6,326 bases of DNA from JBCCEV01 sp039030125 (GTDB lineage Bacteria; Pseudomonadota; Gammaproteobacteria; Ga0077536), in NCBI GenBank assembly GCA_039030125.1, contig JBCCEV010000199.1, positions 1 to 6,326 on the forward strand, given 5' to 3'. Positions 1 to 5,674 of this stretch are shown here, in pieces. A model generated the notes under the pieces. It was not told the origin of the DNA, made no database searches, and saw nothing but the letters and a program-made list of their open reading frames with translations. How positions within the stretch are numbered: the stretch's first letter is position 1; every line of letters begins with the position of its first letter. A program made the position numbers and the translations under genes.

Positions 1-10
1 CATTATTACA

Positions 11-65
11 ACATATTTTTGCTTCTGAACTGATACGTATTCACACGCTTGAAGCAATAATATGT
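11..65. repeat. Large imperfect inverted repeat, 15-bp arms
   Basis: Positions 11-25 (ACATATTTTTGCTTC) are the reverse complement of 51-65 (GAAGCAATAATATGT) with a single mismatch, so 14 of 15 bases pair across a 25-nt spacer. The spacer contains a separate perfect 8-bp palindrome, ATACGTAT, at 33-40. The element is clearly more AT-rich than the genes. No run of T follows either arm, so it does not look like a standard intrinsic terminator. It could be a regulatory dyad or terminator-like hairpin of a gene left of the window, or a remnant of a mobile-element end. The pairing is read directly; the role is unknown. Confidence 0.7.
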
Positions 66-111
66 GCACAGCCGCAACCGTAGCCCTTCGACGGTGCGCT
101 GGGCATCGTGG

Positions 112-142
112 TTGACGAATAGGCCCACTAGTACGCTAGCAT
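112..142 (+). promoter_or_regulatory. Putative promoter/operator region of the isomerase gene
   Basis: TTGACG at 112-117 resembles a -35 box. A hexamer TAGCAT at 137-142 could serve as a -10 element but with a long 19-bp spacer. The 16-bp element at 127-142 (ACTAGTACGCTAGCAT) matches the element at 1645-1660 in 14 of 16 positions, with the outer CTAG and CTAGCAT parts fully conserved. If the match is an operator, regulator binding here would cover the -10 region and block transcription of the isomerase gene. The repeat is read directly; the promoter assignment is inference. Confidence 0.55.
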
Positions 143-191
143 GTTAATGGTTCTCAGGGCTGTTCAACATAGGGACCAGATAGGGCCACAA

Positions 192-791
192 ATGCAAATA
201 GACTTCTATTTCGATTTCATGAGTCCGTTCGCCTATTTGGCCCATGGCCGAGTCGCCGACCTTGCAAACAACTACGGTTGCGATCTGAACTACGTGCCCA
301 TCGACATCGCGCAAGCAAAACTAGCCGCCGGGAACACAGGGCCTGCCAACCGGGACGTACCCGTGAAATTGCGATATTTAATGACCGACATCGAACGTTG
401 GGCTGCTCTTGACCAACTACCCGTTAAGTTTCCATCTTCGTTGAATTCGGCGCGGATGAATATTGGGGTTTTCTACGCGATAAAGGAGGGCAAGATCGCG
501 CAATACGTATCGGAATGCTTCACTAAAGGCTGGGGCGAAGGGGCTGATATTGGGGCGGAAGACACGCTCTCAGATATCGCCAACGCGATGGGTTGGTCGT
601 CTCAAGACTTTTTGGCAGCAACTGAAAATCCCGCGTTTCGCAGCCTTTACCAAGAGGCGAACTCGGCGGCGCACGCACGAGGCGTATTCGGTGTTCCAAC
701 CTTTATGATTGGTGATGAGATGTGGTGGGGCAATGATCGCCTGCACTTCTTGGAATCTTTTCTATTGAAAGTGGGCGGCACTTCGCGGTAG
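192..791 (+). CDS. nahD: 2-hydroxychromene-2-carboxylate isomerase family protein (DsbA-like, kappa-GST fold)
   Basis: This family interconverts 2-hydroxychromene-2-carboxylate and trans-o-hydroxybenzylidenepyruvate with glutathione as cofactor in the cytoplasm, the step after ring cleavage in naphthalene-type pathways. The 199-residue product has the usual length. Its N-terminal strand is followed by FDFMSPFAY, with Ser11 at the position of the catalytic serine of NahD and kappa-class transferases. GVFGVPTF around residues 164-171 supplies the cis-proline (Pro169) of the thioredoxin fold, and WWGNDRLHFLE near the end is the typical family tail. I chose ATG 192 over an in-frame ATG at 141. 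The longer start adds 17 residues before the conserved strand and lies inside the operator-like repeat. The ribosome site is weak. The gene sits apart from the operon that encodes its expected partners and converges on the regulator gene. A different substrate, or a generic DsbA-family oxidoreductase role, is possible but less likely because no CxxC is present. Confidence 0.85.
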   Translation: MQIDFYFDFMSPFAYLAHGRVADLANNYGCDLNYVPIDIAQAKLAAGNTGPANRDVPVKLRYLMTDIERWAALDQLPVKFPSSLNSARMNIGVFYAIKEGKIAQYVSECFTKGWGEGADIGAEDTLSDIANAMGWSSQDFLAATENPAFRSLYQEANSAAHARGVFGVPTFMIGDEMWWGNDRLHFLESFLLKVGGTSR

Positions 792-822
792 CGCCAACGA
801 ATACCGGCTCCCGAAGGCGGCT

Positions 823-1560
823 CTAGGCGATCCCTACTCGGCGCGGTTTGCCTCGAACGTGCTGTTCAACGAGTTCCTCGGCTCTTCCAGCGTCTCTCCG
901 CCCAATCGCCCGCGCGATCCGACGTCTTTCTTTATTCGCGGTCTCGACTTTGCTCACGTCGAAATTTTCGGCGCCCTGCCACAGATAGAAATCTGCAAGC
1001 TGCCAAAGATCGCGCGTTCGCGTAACCACAGCCGACGCGCGCGACATTTCCCATATCATCGCGTGGAATGCGTCAACCGCGGACGCGTATTGGAGACGCC
1101 GCGCCCCATCGTCGAAGCCAATGGTCGCTATTTCCTCCGCCATCGCATGCAGAACCCTGGCCTCTTCATCGACATACCGCAGGGCGGCCATTCCCGCGTA
1201 GGCAGATTCGATACGCGCAAGAACGTTGAAGAAATCCTGGATCTCGTTTCCGGAAGGCGATACCACGCGACAGCCTACCTGCGGCATAACGACCACATAA
1301 CCCAGACTGCGTAAATGGCTAATAGCGGCGGCCACGGGTTGGCGGCTCGCTTGAAATTCGTCTGCAAGCGTGGTGACCGATAGGGTGTCACCAAAACTAA
1401 TCGCGCCCGAAGCCAAACGCGACGTCAGTTTGGCGATGATTTCGCCGGCTTTCCCTCCTGGCTGCCCGCCGCTTCGCGCGCGGCTCCAAGTGTGCTCGCC
1501 AATCCTTTTGCGAGCTTCTAATTTTGGGTCCACTGATCTTGCCGCAATCGCGCTTGCCAT
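823..1560 (-). CDS. GntR-family transcriptional regulator, FCD (FadR-type) subfamily
   Basis: This is a predicted ligand-responsive DNA-binding regulator, probably the local repressor of the catabolic genes. In the 245-residue product, a winged helix-turn-helix spans about residues 36-101, with LADEFQASRQPV as the recognition segment and QVGCRVV as the wing. An all-helical effector domain of FCD type follows (about 108-238). I start at ATG 1560: an AGGTG ribosome site occupies 1568-1564, whereas the upstream in-frame GTG at 1566 would overlap that site. Two oddities are visible. The arginine usual in the SRxPVREAL motif is alanine (residue 77). In the FCD domain two of the four usual metal ligands appear replaced: His is kept at 166 and 234, but position 162 is Val rather than Asp and position 212 is Arg rather than His. 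The gene diverges from the ring-cleavage operon and converges with the isomerase, with 31 bp between their stops. Family call is firm; effector and sign of control are inferred. Confidence 0.88.
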   Translation of the reverse strand: MASAIAARSVDPKLEARKRIGEHTWSRARSGGQPGGKAGEIIAKLTSRLASGAISFGDTLSVTTLADEFQASRQPVAAAISHLRSLGYVVVMPQVGCRVVSPSGNEIQDFFNVLARIESAYAGMAALRYVDEEARVLHAMAEEIATIGFDDGARRLQYASAVDAFHAMIWEMSRASAVVTRTRDLWQLADFYLWQGAENFDVSKVETANKERRRIARAIGRRDAGRAEELVEQHVRGKPRRVGIA

Positions 1561-1563
1561 CGG

Positions 1564-1568
1564 CACCT
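1564..1568 (-). promoter_or_regulatory. Ribosome binding site that decides the gntR start
   Basis: On the minus strand AGGTG lies four bases before ATG 1560-1558. The alternative in-frame GTG codon is part of the same AGGTG sequence, so it cannot be both the ribosome site and a well-served start. This favours the ATG. Confidence 0.5.
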
Positions 1569-1637
1569 AGGCTAACACAGCCCGCACCGAGCCATGGCCG
1601 GCAGGGAAGCAGGGAGGGCGGTTGATCTAGTGGCTTA

Positions 1638-1670
1638 TTGACATACTAGCATGCTAGCATTCATTTTATC
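1638..1670 (+). promoter_or_regulatory. Putative promoter of the catabolic operon
   Basis: A perfect -35 consensus TTGACA is at 1638-1643, 57 bp before the first start codon of the operon. No good -10 is seen at 17 bp; the best-looking candidates are CATTTT (1662-1667, 18-bp spacer) and TTTTAT (1664-1669, 20-bp spacer). The palindromic element at 1645-1660 fills the whole spacer, a classical position for a repressor site. The -35 is clear; the -10 is not. Confidence 0.6.
1645..1660. promoter_or_regulatory. Palindromic operator candidate for the GntR regulator
   Basis: ACTAGCATGCTAGCAT contains the perfect 12-bp palindrome CTAGCATGCTAG (1646-1657) and an overlapping 10-bp palindrome ATGCTAGCAT (1651-1660). 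It lies in the divergent region between gntR and the ring-cleavage operon, directly behind the -35 box. A near-copy (14 of 16) lies at 127-142 before the isomerase. It does not show the GT-N3-AC core often seen for FadR-subfamily operators. Binding by the adjacent regulator is inferred from position, symmetry and recurrence. Confidence 0.65.
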
Positions 1671-1699
1671 AGGGCTTACAAACGCGAAGTTGGGGAAAA

Positions 1700-1981
1700 A
1701 TGAGTGTGAACAATGTCGAACGCGTGCTTTGGGAATTCGGCAATGATCCGTCCCGCATTGAACGCTTTAACGCCGATGCGGCGTCTTACTTGGCGGACTA
1801 CGCGTTGAGCGAAGACGAACGAGACGCGCTGCGCAGGGGGGACATGAAGGCGCTTGCCGATCAGGGCGTGAACACACTGCTCACCCTAATGGTGTGGCCA
1901 ATGCTGAAAGGGCCTGAGGGAATGCCGTTCTCATATCTCGAACATATGAACGGCGGGAGTCGACCAGGCCCACCGGGCTAA
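1700..1981 (+). CDS. Small (LigA-type) subunit of a class III extradiol ring-cleavage dioxygenase
   Basis: This is the non-catalytic small subunit that caps the active site of the LigB-type partner encoded 14 bp downstream. The 93-residue product is almost entirely the LigA domain: an N-terminal helix, then RFNADAASYLADYALSEDER (about residues 22-41), matching the family pattern F-x-AD-x-x-x-x-L-x-x-Y-x-LS-x-x-E, and LADQGVNTLLTL (about 52-63). At 93 residues it is much shorter than LigA of protocatechuate 4,5-dioxygenase (about 139) and closer to CarBa, the small subunit of the carbazole-pathway 2'-aminobiphenyl-2,3-diol dioxygenase. A GGGGA ribosome site at 1692-1696 supports ATG 1700. It is the first gene of the operon. 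The family call is solid; the substrate class is inferred from the neighbours. Confidence 0.87.
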   Translation: MSVNNVERVLWEFGNDPSRIERFNADAASYLADYALSEDERDALRRGDMKALADQGVNTLLTLMVWPMLKGPEGMPFSYLEHMNGGSRPGPPG

Positions 1982-1995
1982 TTAGGAGAACAGTT

Positions 1996-2829
1996 ATGGC
2001 TGAAATCGTCGCAGGATTTTGCCTGCCTCATGACCCGCTCATGGTGTCTACCCCACAAATCAATGAGCAGGGCAAAGCCCAGGCCGTATTTGCGGCGCTG
2101 GATGAAGTTCACGAACGTTTACTGAGACAAAATGTAGATACCGTCATCGTTATCGGCGACGACCATTACACCAAGTTTGGCCCGCACTGCTTACCCCAAT
2201 ATCTGATCGCCATCGGAGATATTGATGGGCCCGAAGAACCCTGGCTCGGTATTGAACGATACAGCGTGCCAAATAACGCCGCGCTCGCAGAACATGTCAT
2301 GAACTACGGATTCAATCACGGCTTCGATTGGGCAGTGGCTAAGAGCATCACGCTCGATCACGGCACGATGGTGCCCATTCACCTGGCCGTTAAGAGTTTA
2401 AGCAGCGGCATCAAGGCGATCCCGGTGTACACAGCGGCCGGCGTAACGCCGCTGTTACCAACGAGAAGGGCGTATGAGGTCGGGCAAATGATCGGCCGAG
2501 CGGTGTCGGACTTTCCAGGCGATGAGCGAGTCGCAGTGCTTGGAACCGGTGGAATCAGTCACTGGGTTGGAACGCCAGAGATGGGGCGGGTCAACGAGGA
2601 TTTTGATCGCATGGTGCTGGAGAAAGTCAGCGCCGGCGATTTTGAGGCGCTTATTGAAATGAGCGATGCGCACGTGATTGAAACAGCCGGAAATGGTGCC
2701 CTTGAAATTCGCAATTGGATCATGGCGATGGGAGCCGTTGGCGCCTCAGGCGCCGAGGTCATGTGTTATCAACCAATCCCCGAGTGGGTTTGTGGGATCG
2801 GCGTGACTGAACTAAAACTGGCCGCATGA
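1996..2829 (+). CDS. Catalytic (LigB-type) subunit of a class III extradiol ring-cleavage dioxygenase
   Basis: This Fe(II)-dependent cytoplasmic enzyme cleaves a catechol-type ring next to its hydroxyls. The 277-residue product covers the full LigB domain and keeps the residues known from protocatechuate 4,5-dioxygenase LigB: His12 (LPHDP) and His57 (GDDHYTKF) as iron ligands, Glu237 (ALEIRNW) as third ligand, His189 (GGISHW) as catalytic base, and His122 in the conserved DHG. An AGGAGAA ribosome site at 1984-1990 serves ATG 1996. The gene follows the small subunit after 14 bp, as expected for co-assembled chains. Because an NahE-like aldolase follows, and an HCCA-isomerase homologue appears to share its operator, a bicyclic diol such as 1,2-dihydroxynaphthalene is a likelier substrate than protocatechuate. 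Biaryl diols (as for CarBaBb) or gallate-type rings cannot be excluded from sequence alone. Confidence 0.92.
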   Translation: MAEIVAGFCLPHDPLMVSTPQINEQGKAQAVFAALDEVHERLLRQNVDTVIVIGDDHYTKFGPHCLPQYLIAIGDIDGPEEPWLGIERYSVPNNAALAEHVMNYGFNHGFDWAVAKSITLDHGTMVPIHLAVKSLSSGIKAIPVYTAAGVTPLLPTRRAYEVGQMIGRAVSDFPGDERVAVLGTGGISHWVGTPEMGRVNEDFDRMVLEKVSAGDFEALIEMSDAHVIETAGNGALEIRNWIMAMGAVGASGAEVMCYQPIPEWVCGIGVTELKLAA

Positions 2830-2856
2830 TCCCGCGGGCATAGGAGTTATTTCGTA

Positions 2857-3855
2857 ATGGGAAACAGAGAGTTACTCACCGCAGCGGACATTAGTGGCGC
2901 GTGGGCGATCATGCCGACGCCCGCAAAAGATGGCGCGCAGAGTTGGCGCAGCGCAGATACCGTTGATCTAGACGAAACAGCGCGCGCGGTCGATGCGCTT
3001 ATTGGCGCTGGTATCAACGGGATCCTCACGCTCGGTACGCTTGGTGAATCGGCAACATTAACCTGGTCGGAAAAACAAGCTTACATGCAGACCTTGGTCG
3101 ATGCGGTTGGCAAGCGCGTTCCCTTGTTTTGCGGCACAACTGCGCTCAACACCAGGGATACGATCGAGCAAACGCGGTATGCGTACGATATCGGCGTCGA
3201 CGGCACAATGCTGGGCGTTCCAATGTGGTGCGCGCCCAGTGTCGATATCGCGGTTCAGTTCTATCGCGATGTTGCCGAGGCGTTACCGAGCATGAACATC
3301 TGCATCTACGCTAACCCGCAAGCGTTTAAGTTTGATTTCCCTACGCCGTTTTGGGCGCAAGTCTCAGAACTTCCGCAAGTGATAACGGCGAAATACATCG
3401 GCGTAGGCGCGCTGCTTGCCGATCTTCGCGCGAGCCAATTCCGGATCAAGCTGTTGCCGCTGGACTTCGATTACTACGCGGCGGCGCGCATGGAACCCGA
3501 TTTCTGTAATGCGTTCTGGACCAGTGGGGCAGTGTGTGGGCCCGAGGTTGCCACGCACCTTCGAGATGTCGTCGCTGAAGCTAAAAGAAGCAACGATTGG
3601 TCCCAAGCGAAAGCGTTCAACAACAAACTTGGACCTACCGCACGCACGCTGTTTCCAAACGGTTCTTTCCAAGAGTTCTCGATGTACAACATCGGACTTG
3701 AGAAAGCTCGGATGGATGCTGCGGGTTGGATGCGCACCGGGCCTACTCGCCCGCCTTATCACATCGTCCCCGACGAATTTTTGGCGGGCGCAAGGCAATC
3801 CGGCGAGATGTGGGCTGATCTCAACAGAGAATTAGCAAGGGATAAAGCTGCGTAA
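2857..3855 (+). CDS. nahE: trans-o-hydroxybenzylidenepyruvate hydratase-aldolase (DapA/NAL superfamily)
   Basis: Class I aldolase that hydrates and cleaves an aryl-substituted unsaturated pyruvate to an aromatic aldehyde plus pyruvate; for NahE the products are salicylaldehyde and pyruvate. The 332-residue (beta/alpha)8 barrel matches NahE (about 331 residues) better than the shorter DapA proteins (about 290). Visible landmarks are the pyruvate-binding GTLGESATLTWSEK (60-73), Tyr151 in CIYANPQAFKFDFP, the Schiff-base lysine Lys179 in VITAKYIGVG, and LLPLDFDYYAAARM (199-212). The spacing Tyr151-Lys179 (28) equals that of the known NahE pair. Segments such as GVPMWCAPSVDIAVQFYRDV are, from memory, typical of the NahE/PhdJ branch rather than of lysine biosynthesis. 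AGGAG at 2842-2846 precedes ATG 2857. Its place right after the ring-cleavage genes fits the pathway order. An alternative is an aldolase for a larger polycyclic or carboxylated substrate. Confidence 0.9.
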   Translation: MGNRELLTAADISGAWAIMPTPAKDGAQSWRSADTVDLDETARAVDALIGAGINGILTLGTLGESATLTWSEKQAYMQTLVDAVGKRVPLFCGTTALNTRDTIEQTRYAYDIGVDGTMLGVPMWCAPSVDIAVQFYRDVAEALPSMNICIYANPQAFKFDFPTPFWAQVSELPQVITAKYIGVGALLADLRASQFRIKLLPLDFDYYAAARMEPDFCNAFWTSGAVCGPEVATHLRDVVAEAKRSNDWSQAKAFNNKLGPTARTLFPNGSFQEFSMYNIGLEKARMDAAGWMRTGPTRPPYHIVPDEFLAGARQSGEMWADLNRELARDKAA

Positions 3856-3880
3856 GAAGCCTTTTCCAAAGGGGAAGCGC

Positions 3881-5155
3881 ATGACTATCGAGCGATCGAA
3901 ATTCTCAGCATCTGATGAAATGTCGAACGAGCGACATCGCAAGTCGCAGGTCCCGTACCGATATTTCTACGATCAAGAGGTCTACGACACGGAGCAGTCG
4001 CGGTTGTTTCGTGGACCAACTTGGAATTTCATTGGTCTCGAAGCAGAGGTTCGAAAACCGGGGGATTTCAAGGCGACTTTTGTGGGCGACACGCCAGTTG
4101 TTTTGACTAAAGACAAGGAGGGATTACTTCATTGTTGGGTCAATCGATGTGCGCATAGAGGCGCGTTAGTTTGCCGCGAACTTCGCGGTAACCGTGTCGC
4201 ACACCGTTGCGTCTACCACCAGTGGTCTTACGATCCTGCGGGCAACCTGCGTGGTGTGCCCTTTCGCGGAGGTGTTAACGGAAAGGGCGGCGCACCTGAA
4301 GATTTTGATATCCAACAGCATGGTTTACAGAAACTTACTGTTGCGACGCACAAAGACTTGGTATTCGCATCGTTCGATACCGATCTTGAACCGCTTGGTG
4401 AGTACTTGGGTCCTGCAATGTGTGCAGCATTCGATGGGATATTCACTCGCGAAATTACCGTCCTTGGCCACTCGCGGCAGCACGTATCAGCAAACTGGAA
4501 ACTTTATGCAGAGAACGTTCGTGATCCATATCACGCGAGCCTATTGCATCTTTTTCATGCGACGTTTGGTTTTTACCGATCCTCCCAACCCGGGCGAATC
4601 CATATGGACGCGAGACGACGAAACTGCGTACTGGAGTCGTGGCCGGAGAACGCCGCCGCTGAAGCGAAAGCGCTTGAATCCGAGGGACTTAGAACCTACA
4701 GCGCAAAATACCAGTTAGCCGACCCATCGTTGGTAGCGGGTAGACCGGAGTTTCGCGGGCTGCAGATCCTTTCAGTTTTCCCAGGACTGGTTGTGCAGCA
4801 AATCCAGAATACTCTCGCGGTCCGCCAGCTTTTGCCCAAGGGCGTGGATAACTTTGAACTCGTAGTAACGCACTTTGGTTACAGCGATGACGACGAAGAC
4901 ATGACTGCAATTCGTCTTAAGCAAGCAAACCTCATTGGTCCAGCGGGATTTGTCTCGATGGAGGATGGTCACGCCGCCGAAATCGTGCAACGTGCCATCG
5001 CCGACAAAACATCTGCGCAATCGGTGATCGTGATGGGCGGTTACGACACAGAAGATTGCGACGATCTAGTTAATGAGGCCGGGGTTCGGGGTTTCTGGCA
5101 ACACTACCGCGAGCTTGTAGCGCCTGATCCAGAAAGCGGAGTTATCAGTGGATAA
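3881..5155 (+). CDS. Rieske non-heme iron aromatic ring-hydroxylating oxygenase, alpha subunit (salicylate 5-hydroxylase/anthranilate dioxygenase-like)
   Basis: Catalytic subunit of a multicomponent oxygenase that uses electrons from a ferredoxin to hydroxylate an aromatic ring. In the 424-residue product a Rieske domain carries Cys90-x-His92 and, 17 residues on, Cys110-x2-His113, the canonical spacing. The catalytic domain has ANWKLYAENVRDPYHASLLH (204-223), giving iron ligands His218 and His223 and bridging Asp215; Asp362 in SMEDGH completes the facial triad. The NWKLYAEN-x-x-DPYHASLLHLFHATFG signature resembles, from memory, NagG/AndAc-type enzymes acting on hydroxy- or amino-benzoates more than naphthalene dioxygenase. 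GGGGA at 3871-3875 serves ATG 3881. The stop overlaps the beta-subunit start by 8 bp. No ferredoxin or reductase gene is present in the window, so it must borrow them. The substrate could be a salicylate, a hydroxynaphthoate, or a polycyclic hydrocarbon. Confidence 0.92.
   Translation: MTIERSKFSASDEMSNERHRKSQVPYRYFYDQEVYDTEQSRLFRGPTWNFIGLEAEVRKPGDFKATFVGDTPVVLTKDKEGLLHCWVNRCAHRGALVCRELRGNRVAHRCVYHQWSYDPAGNLRGVPFRGGVNGKGGAPEDFDIQQHGLQKLTVATHKDLVFASFDTDLEPLGEYLGPAMCAAFDGIFTREITVLGHSRQHVSANWKLYAENVRDPYHASLLHLFHATFGFYRSSQPGRIHMDARRRNCVLESWPENAAAEAKALESEGLRTYSAKYQLADPSLVAGRPEFRGLQILSVFPGLVVQQIQNTLAVRQLLPKGVDNFELVVTHFGYSDDDEDMTAIRLKQANLIGPAGFVSMEDGHAAEIVQRAIADKTSAQSVIVMGGYDTEDCDDLVNEAGVRGFWQHYRELVAPDPESGVISG
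5148..5155 (+). promoter_or_regulatory. Overlapping stop/start coupling oxygenase alpha and beta
   Basis: The sequence GTGGATAA contains the GTG start of the beta gene and, one frame over, the TAA stop of the alpha gene. Ribosomes finishing alpha can restart on beta, a common way to match subunit amounts. Confidence 0.6.
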
Positions 5156-5633
5156 GTTCGTGCTGCGTCAGTTGGTGGATGATCTAAATGCCGCTTACGC
5201 GGACTGCATCGACGGCGACCGGCTTGAAGAATGGCCAGCGTTTTTCACAGACCCGTGTCTCTACCGGGTCATGCCGCGCGAGAATACCGATGCGGATTTA
5301 CCGCTTGCGCTGATCCAATGTGATAGCCGCGGCATGCTTGAAGATCGCATAACCGCTCATCGGGAAGCGAATATTTACGGACCGCATTGTTACCGCCACG
5401 TAATTGGACGAGCGCATATCCTCTGTGAAGAGGAGGACGTGATCTCAACAAGGACGAACTTTTCCGTTTATCGGACTTGGCTTGACGCGGCAAGCTATGG
5501 CGATAGCGAGCTTTATAGCGTCGGGGAGTATCGCGATCTGATCTCGGTAGAAGGTGATCGGGCGATTTTCGTCGAGCGAACTGCGGTTACAGATACATCT
5601 CGAATCGACTCGCTTTTGGCGACGCCGCTCTAA
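5148..5633 (+). CDS. Aromatic ring-hydroxylating oxygenase, beta (small) subunit
   Basis: Structural partner of the alpha subunit in an alpha3beta3 oxygenase, with no cofactor of its own. The 161-residue product has the SnoaL/NTF2-like cone of this family throughout: an N-terminal helix, then RLEEWPAFFTDPCLYRVMPR (25-44), LALIQCDSRGMLEDR (53-67), EANIYGPHCYRHVIG (73-87), and a C-terminal strand with FVERTAVTDTSRIDSLLATPL. These segments resemble, from memory, small subunits of salicylate 5-hydroxylase and anthranilate dioxygenase (NagH/AndAd type), which are also about 160 residues. The start is GTG 5148, eight bases inside the end of the alpha gene, with a purine-rich AGCGGAG just upstream. 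This suggests translational coupling and balanced subunit production. The matched alpha/beta pair argues against the beta-less CarAa-type oxygenases. Confidence 0.9.
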   Translation: MDKFVLRQLVDDLNAAYADCIDGDRLEEWPAFFTDPCLYRVMPRENTDADLPLALIQCDSRGMLEDRITAHREANIYGPHCYRHVIGRAHILCEEEDVISTRTNFSVYRTWLDAASYGDSELYSVGEYRDLISVEGDRAIFVERTAVTDTSRIDSLLATPL

Positions 5634-5674
5634 TAAATCCATCTGACAACGAAATACCTCGCGCTGGTAGGAAC

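Noticed and set aside
77..95. Short inverted repeat ACCGT-N9-ACGGT between the large dyad and the isomerase promoter
   Set aside because: Five-base arms with a nine-base loop and no T tract are too weak for a terminator and common by chance.
141..191. Upstream ATG (141) as start of the isomerase
   Set aside because: It would add 17 residues not expected before the conserved first strand. The codon overlaps the operator-like repeat at 127-142, and the start at 192 puts the catalytic serine at residue 11 as in NahD.
792..822. Bidirectional terminator between the convergent isomerase and gntR genes
   Set aside because: The 31-bp gap is GC-rich but shows no convincing stem followed by T on either strand.
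859..1314. 151-codon open frame on the + strand opposite the gntR gene
   Set aside because: It lies wholly antisense to a well-supported regulator, its product matches no family I recognise, and no ribosome site is evident. It is a by-product of the regulator's codon use.
1566..1577. Degenerate operator copy overlapping the gntR ribosome site (CCTAGGCTAACA)
   Set aside because: The arms are spaced differently from the other two sites and only about six of eight bases of one arm match; too weak to call.
1624..1633. Third operator half-site (CCACTAG on the minus strand, identical to 125-131)
   Set aside because: Only seven bases match and there is no second arm. CTAG-containing words also occur inside genes of this window, so chance is a fair explanation.
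3364..3798. 144-codon open frame on the minus strand opposite the aldolase gene
   Set aside because: It is antisense to the conserved barrel region including the Schiff-base lysine and has no recognisable domain.
4194..4718. 174-codon open frame on the + strand inside the oxygenase alpha gene
   Set aside because: It overlaps the Rieske and iron-ligand segments of alpha in another frame, and its product is low in family-like motifs. The alpha frame is intact, so no frameshift is implied.
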